Source: Halpernia humi (GTDB lineage: Bacteria > Bacteroidota > Bacteroidia > Flavobacteriales > Weeksellaceae). From it: a stretch of 64,000 nt of DNA. The position numbers and the translations under genes were made by a program. Each line of letters starts with the position of its first letter. Position 1 is the first letter of the stretch. Below the pieces are notes generated by a model. That model was not told the DNA's origin and ran no database searches. It saw nothing but the letters and a program-made list of their open reading frames with translations. The stretch is from positions 992,001 to 1,056,000 of the forward strand of contig NZ_FNUS01000001.1 in assembly GCF_900108025.1 (NCBI RefSeq), given 5' to 3'. Below are positions 61,951-64,000 of this stretch, piece after piece.

Positions 61951-63611
61951 AGCAATTAGACTGGTTAGTTCTCATTTTCGTTTTGCTATTTATTGTGATT
62001 TATGGCATTTATAAATCGAAAAAAATAAAAACTTCCGAATCATTTCTAGGCGGAAAAACCAATCCGTGGTGGATGGTTGGGTTGAGTATTATGGCGACTC
62101 AAGCGAGTGCAATTACTTTTCTATCTACGCCTGGGCAAGCCTATAATGATGGTTTGGGATTTGTGCAATTCTATTTTGGTTTACCGATTGCAATGGTTAT
62201 TTTATGCGTTTGGGTGCTTCCCAAGTTCTTCAAAATGAACGTTTTAACGGCTTATGAATATTTAGAAAAAAGATTCGGACTTTCTACCAGAATTTTAACC
62301 GCCATTTTATTTTTAATTCAAAGAGGTTTGGCCGCAGGAATAACCATTTTTGCGCCTGCCATAATCTTGTCAACAATTTTAGGTTGGAATCTAATGTTGA
62401 CCAATATTGTTATCGGCAGTTTGGTGACGATTTACACTTTGGCTGGTGGAACGGAAGCGGTAAGCCAAACGCAAAAACAGCAGATGATTGTGATTTTTAT
62501 CGGGATGTTTTTGGCGTTTTTTTTAATTCTAAAAAATTTACCTTTAGATTTGAACGACGCTCTTTTATATTCTGGTTCTATGGGCAAAATAAACCCCGTA
62601 AGTTTTAAATTTGATCTAAATAGCCGCTACAATATTTGGTCTGCGTTATTGGGTGGAACTTTTTTATTTTTGAGTTATTTTGGGACCGATCAGAGCCAAG
62701 TTCAGCGATATTTAACTGGGAAAAGTTTAAAAGAAGCGAGATTGGGACTGCTTTTTAATGGTTTATTTAAAATCCCAATGCAGTTTTTTATTCTTTTTAT
62801 TGGCGTGATGGTTTTCGTTTTTTTCCAGTTTGAAAAAACGCCTTTAAACTTTAATCCATTATCTCAAAAACTTCAAAATAATACTGAATACAAATCATTA
62901 AATGCAGATTTTGATAAAATTTATCAAGAGAAAAAAGAAAAAATAGCAGAATGGGAAAATGGGCATTCAGACGCTGTAATGTCGGAATTAAAAGTTTTGC
63001 AAGCAAAGGAAGTGGTGATTCGGGAAGATGCTAAAAAAATAATTGACAAGGCTGCGCCAGACATCGAATCTAATGACAAAGATTATGTTTTTATCTATTA
63101 CATTTTACATTATTTGCCAACGGGCATTGTAGGTTTATTAATTGCCGTAATCCTCTCTGCTGCGATGAGTTCTACTTCTTCGGAACTGAATGCTTTGGCA
63201 ACAACAACGGTAGTAGATATTTACAAAAGAAATTTTGTGCCGAATATTTCCGATAAAAAATATTTATATGCGTCACGACTTTTTACATTAATGTGGGGAA
63301 TGATCGCCGTCTTTTTCGCCGTCAATGCGAGTTTATTTGAAAATTTAATTCAGGCCGTGAATATTATTGGTTCTTTATTTTACGGAACTATTCTAGGTGT
63401 CTTTGCGATTGCCTTTCTACTTCCCAAAATTGGTGGGAAAGCGACAATGTGGAGTATTTTAATAGTAGAACCGATCATTATTTTGCTTTATTTTTTAAAT
63501 GTAACAGAAGTCATTAAGTTAGAATTTCTATGGCTAAATCCGATTGGGTGTTTGTTGATGATTGGGGTTGCGGGGGTTTTGGAGAGATTCGTACGCAGAG
63601 AAGTGACGTAG
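61947..63611 (+). CDS. Sodium:solute symporter family protein
   Basis: A 554-residue SSS/SLC5-type transporter with about 13 membrane helices. It shows 'WWMVGLSIMATQASAITFLS', 'GLGFVQFYFGLPIAMVILC', 'GGTEAVSQTQKQQM' and 'LSYFGTDQSQVQRYLTG'. A hydrophilic helical insert (about 310-375, 'DKIYQEKKEKIAEWENGH') interrupts the core. Such symporters are often annotated for sugars or amino acids, but the substrate is unknown. It is translated together with the 35-residue peptide and lies downstream of the PIG-L deacetylase. Confidence 0.9.
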   Translation: MKQLDWLVLIFVLLFIVIYGIYKSKKIKTSESFLGGKTNPWWMVGLSIMATQASAITFLSTPGQAYNDGLGFVQFYFGLPIAMVILCVWVLPKFFKMNVLTAYEYLEKRFGLSTRILTAILFLIQRGLAAGITIFAPAIILSTILGWNLMLTNIVIGSLVTIYTLAGGTEAVSQTQKQQMIVIFIGMFLAFFLILKNLPLDLNDALLYSGSMGKINPVSFKFDLNSRYNIWSALLGGTFLFLSYFGTDQSQVQRYLTGKSLKEARLGLLFNGLFKIPMQFFILFIGVMVFVFFQFEKTPLNFNPLSQKLQNNTEYKSLNADFDKIYQEKKEKIAEWENGHSDAVMSELKVLQAKEVVIREDAKKIIDKAAPDIESNDKDYVFIYYILHYLPTGIVGLLIAVILSAAMSSTSSELNALATTTVVDIYKRNFVPNISDKKYLYASRLFTLMWGMIAVFFAVNASLFENLIQAVNIIGSLFYGTILGVFAIAFLLPKIGGKATMWSILIVEPIIILLYFLNVTEVIKLEFLWLNPIGCLLMIGVAGVLERFVRREVT

Positions 63612-63664
63612 AAAATTAAGAATGATAAATTAAGGAACTATTTAACATTTGAAAAAATAAAGTA

Positions 63665-64000
63665 TTAACTTTTTAAGTTAAAGATTGTATCCAAATGATA
63701 TTGAAGAAATTCTTTTTTAGGCAAATAGCGCTGAGGAAGTGATATCAATTTGTTCTCTAAACTTTCAAAATACTTGGCATAGTAATCTTCATCTTTCCTC
63801 TTTCTTAACTTTTCAGAGATTAAAATCTTATATTTTTCATTGATCCCGATTAGACCTTTGTCAAATGCCTTATCATAAAGTGCAGACAAACAAATTCCAT
63901 TTTCGGGATTTAATCTTTCTTCTTCATTTTTTGACCAAGGAATGATGTGACTCGCAAAAAGTAATTCTGGTAAATCAATACCTGAAATTGCACATTTAAC
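63665..64000 (-). CDS. HNH endonuclease domain protein, N-terminus cut by window edge
   Basis: The frame is open to the right-hand end of the window, giving 111 C-terminal residues. 'CAISGIDLPELLFASHIIPW' then 'NPENGICLSALYDKAFDKGL' are the typical end of HNH_2-type restriction-like endonucleases, with the HNH histidine and asparagine residues visible. Such proteins occur in phage-defence loci or as lone nucleases; the missing N-terminal part would decide. Confidence 0.85.
   Translation of the reverse strand, partial: VKCAISGIDLPELLFASHIIPWSKNEEERLNPENGICLSALYDKAFDKGLIGINEKYKILISEKLRKRKDEDYYAKYFESLENKLISLPQRYLPKKEFLQYHLDTIFNLKS

Overview
The window is a 64 kb chromosomal piece of a low-GC Bacteroidota genome, most likely class Flavobacteriia and the Chryseobacterium-like Weeksellaceae. 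This rests on AT-rich DNA, TTG-N19-TAnnTTTG promoters, few Shine-Dalgarno sites, two secreted proteins with type IX secretion (T9SS) sorting tails, six GLPGLI-family genes, a TIGR03991-type GlmU-like protein and the propeller/Y_Y_Y histidine kinase. Genus-level placement is inference. No tRNA, rRNA, CRISPR array, insertion sequence or prophage was seen.

Layout. Positions 1-5876 (+) hold a signalling operon: a propeller sensor kinase cut by the window edge, a lone receiver, a receiver fused to a class III nucleotidyl cyclase, and an HD-domain/YitT membrane protein fusion. After a convergent GNAT gene comes the S10-spc-alpha ribosomal cluster (6570-20630, all minus, rplC to rplQ with secY, infA and rpoA). 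Its promoter and leader lie at 20700-20756. From 20877 to 24752 (-) there are two tandem copies of a three-gene cassette, [short secreted peptide, GLPGLI, GLPGLI], each headed by the same 109-bp sequence. Next are a lipoprotein and an 829-residue secreted protein (+), a T9SS metalloprotease, another GLPGLI gene, aroA, a MazG-like gene and a beta-helix lipoprotein (-).

From 35.2 to 42.6 kb come rpmE2, a GlmU-like gene, a 0.8 kb array of palindromic repeats with a strict 48-bp period, trhO, a 5-formyl-THF cyclo-ligase, a membrane-bound HTH-like protein with a lipoprotein, and a tiny Ser/Thr/Ala-rich lipoprotein. From 42.6 to 50.7 kb (-) come a TrmH-family methyltransferase, rmuC, a porin with amtB, pncB and a leucine-rich-repeat T9SS protein. 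The str operon plus rpsJ (rpsL-rpsG-fusA-rpsJ, +) is at 50875-54220, followed by the sixth GLPGLI gene, an e(P4)-type phosphatase, an SDR, an Omp85-family protein, a secreted PIG-L deacetylase, a 35-residue membrane peptide overlapping a sodium:solute symporter, and a truncated HNH endonuclease.

Three points stand out. The ribosomal superoperon is broken between rpsJ and rplC; the geometry fits one inversion of about 34 kb with GLPGLI genes at both joints. The duplicated peptide/GLPGLI cassettes have a hairpin terminator between peptide and GLPGLI genes, an arrangement that usually means far more peptide than partner protein, and look like an uncharacterised secreted-peptide system. The cyclase followed by an HD-YitT fusion could be a self-contained nucleotide second-messenger circuit.
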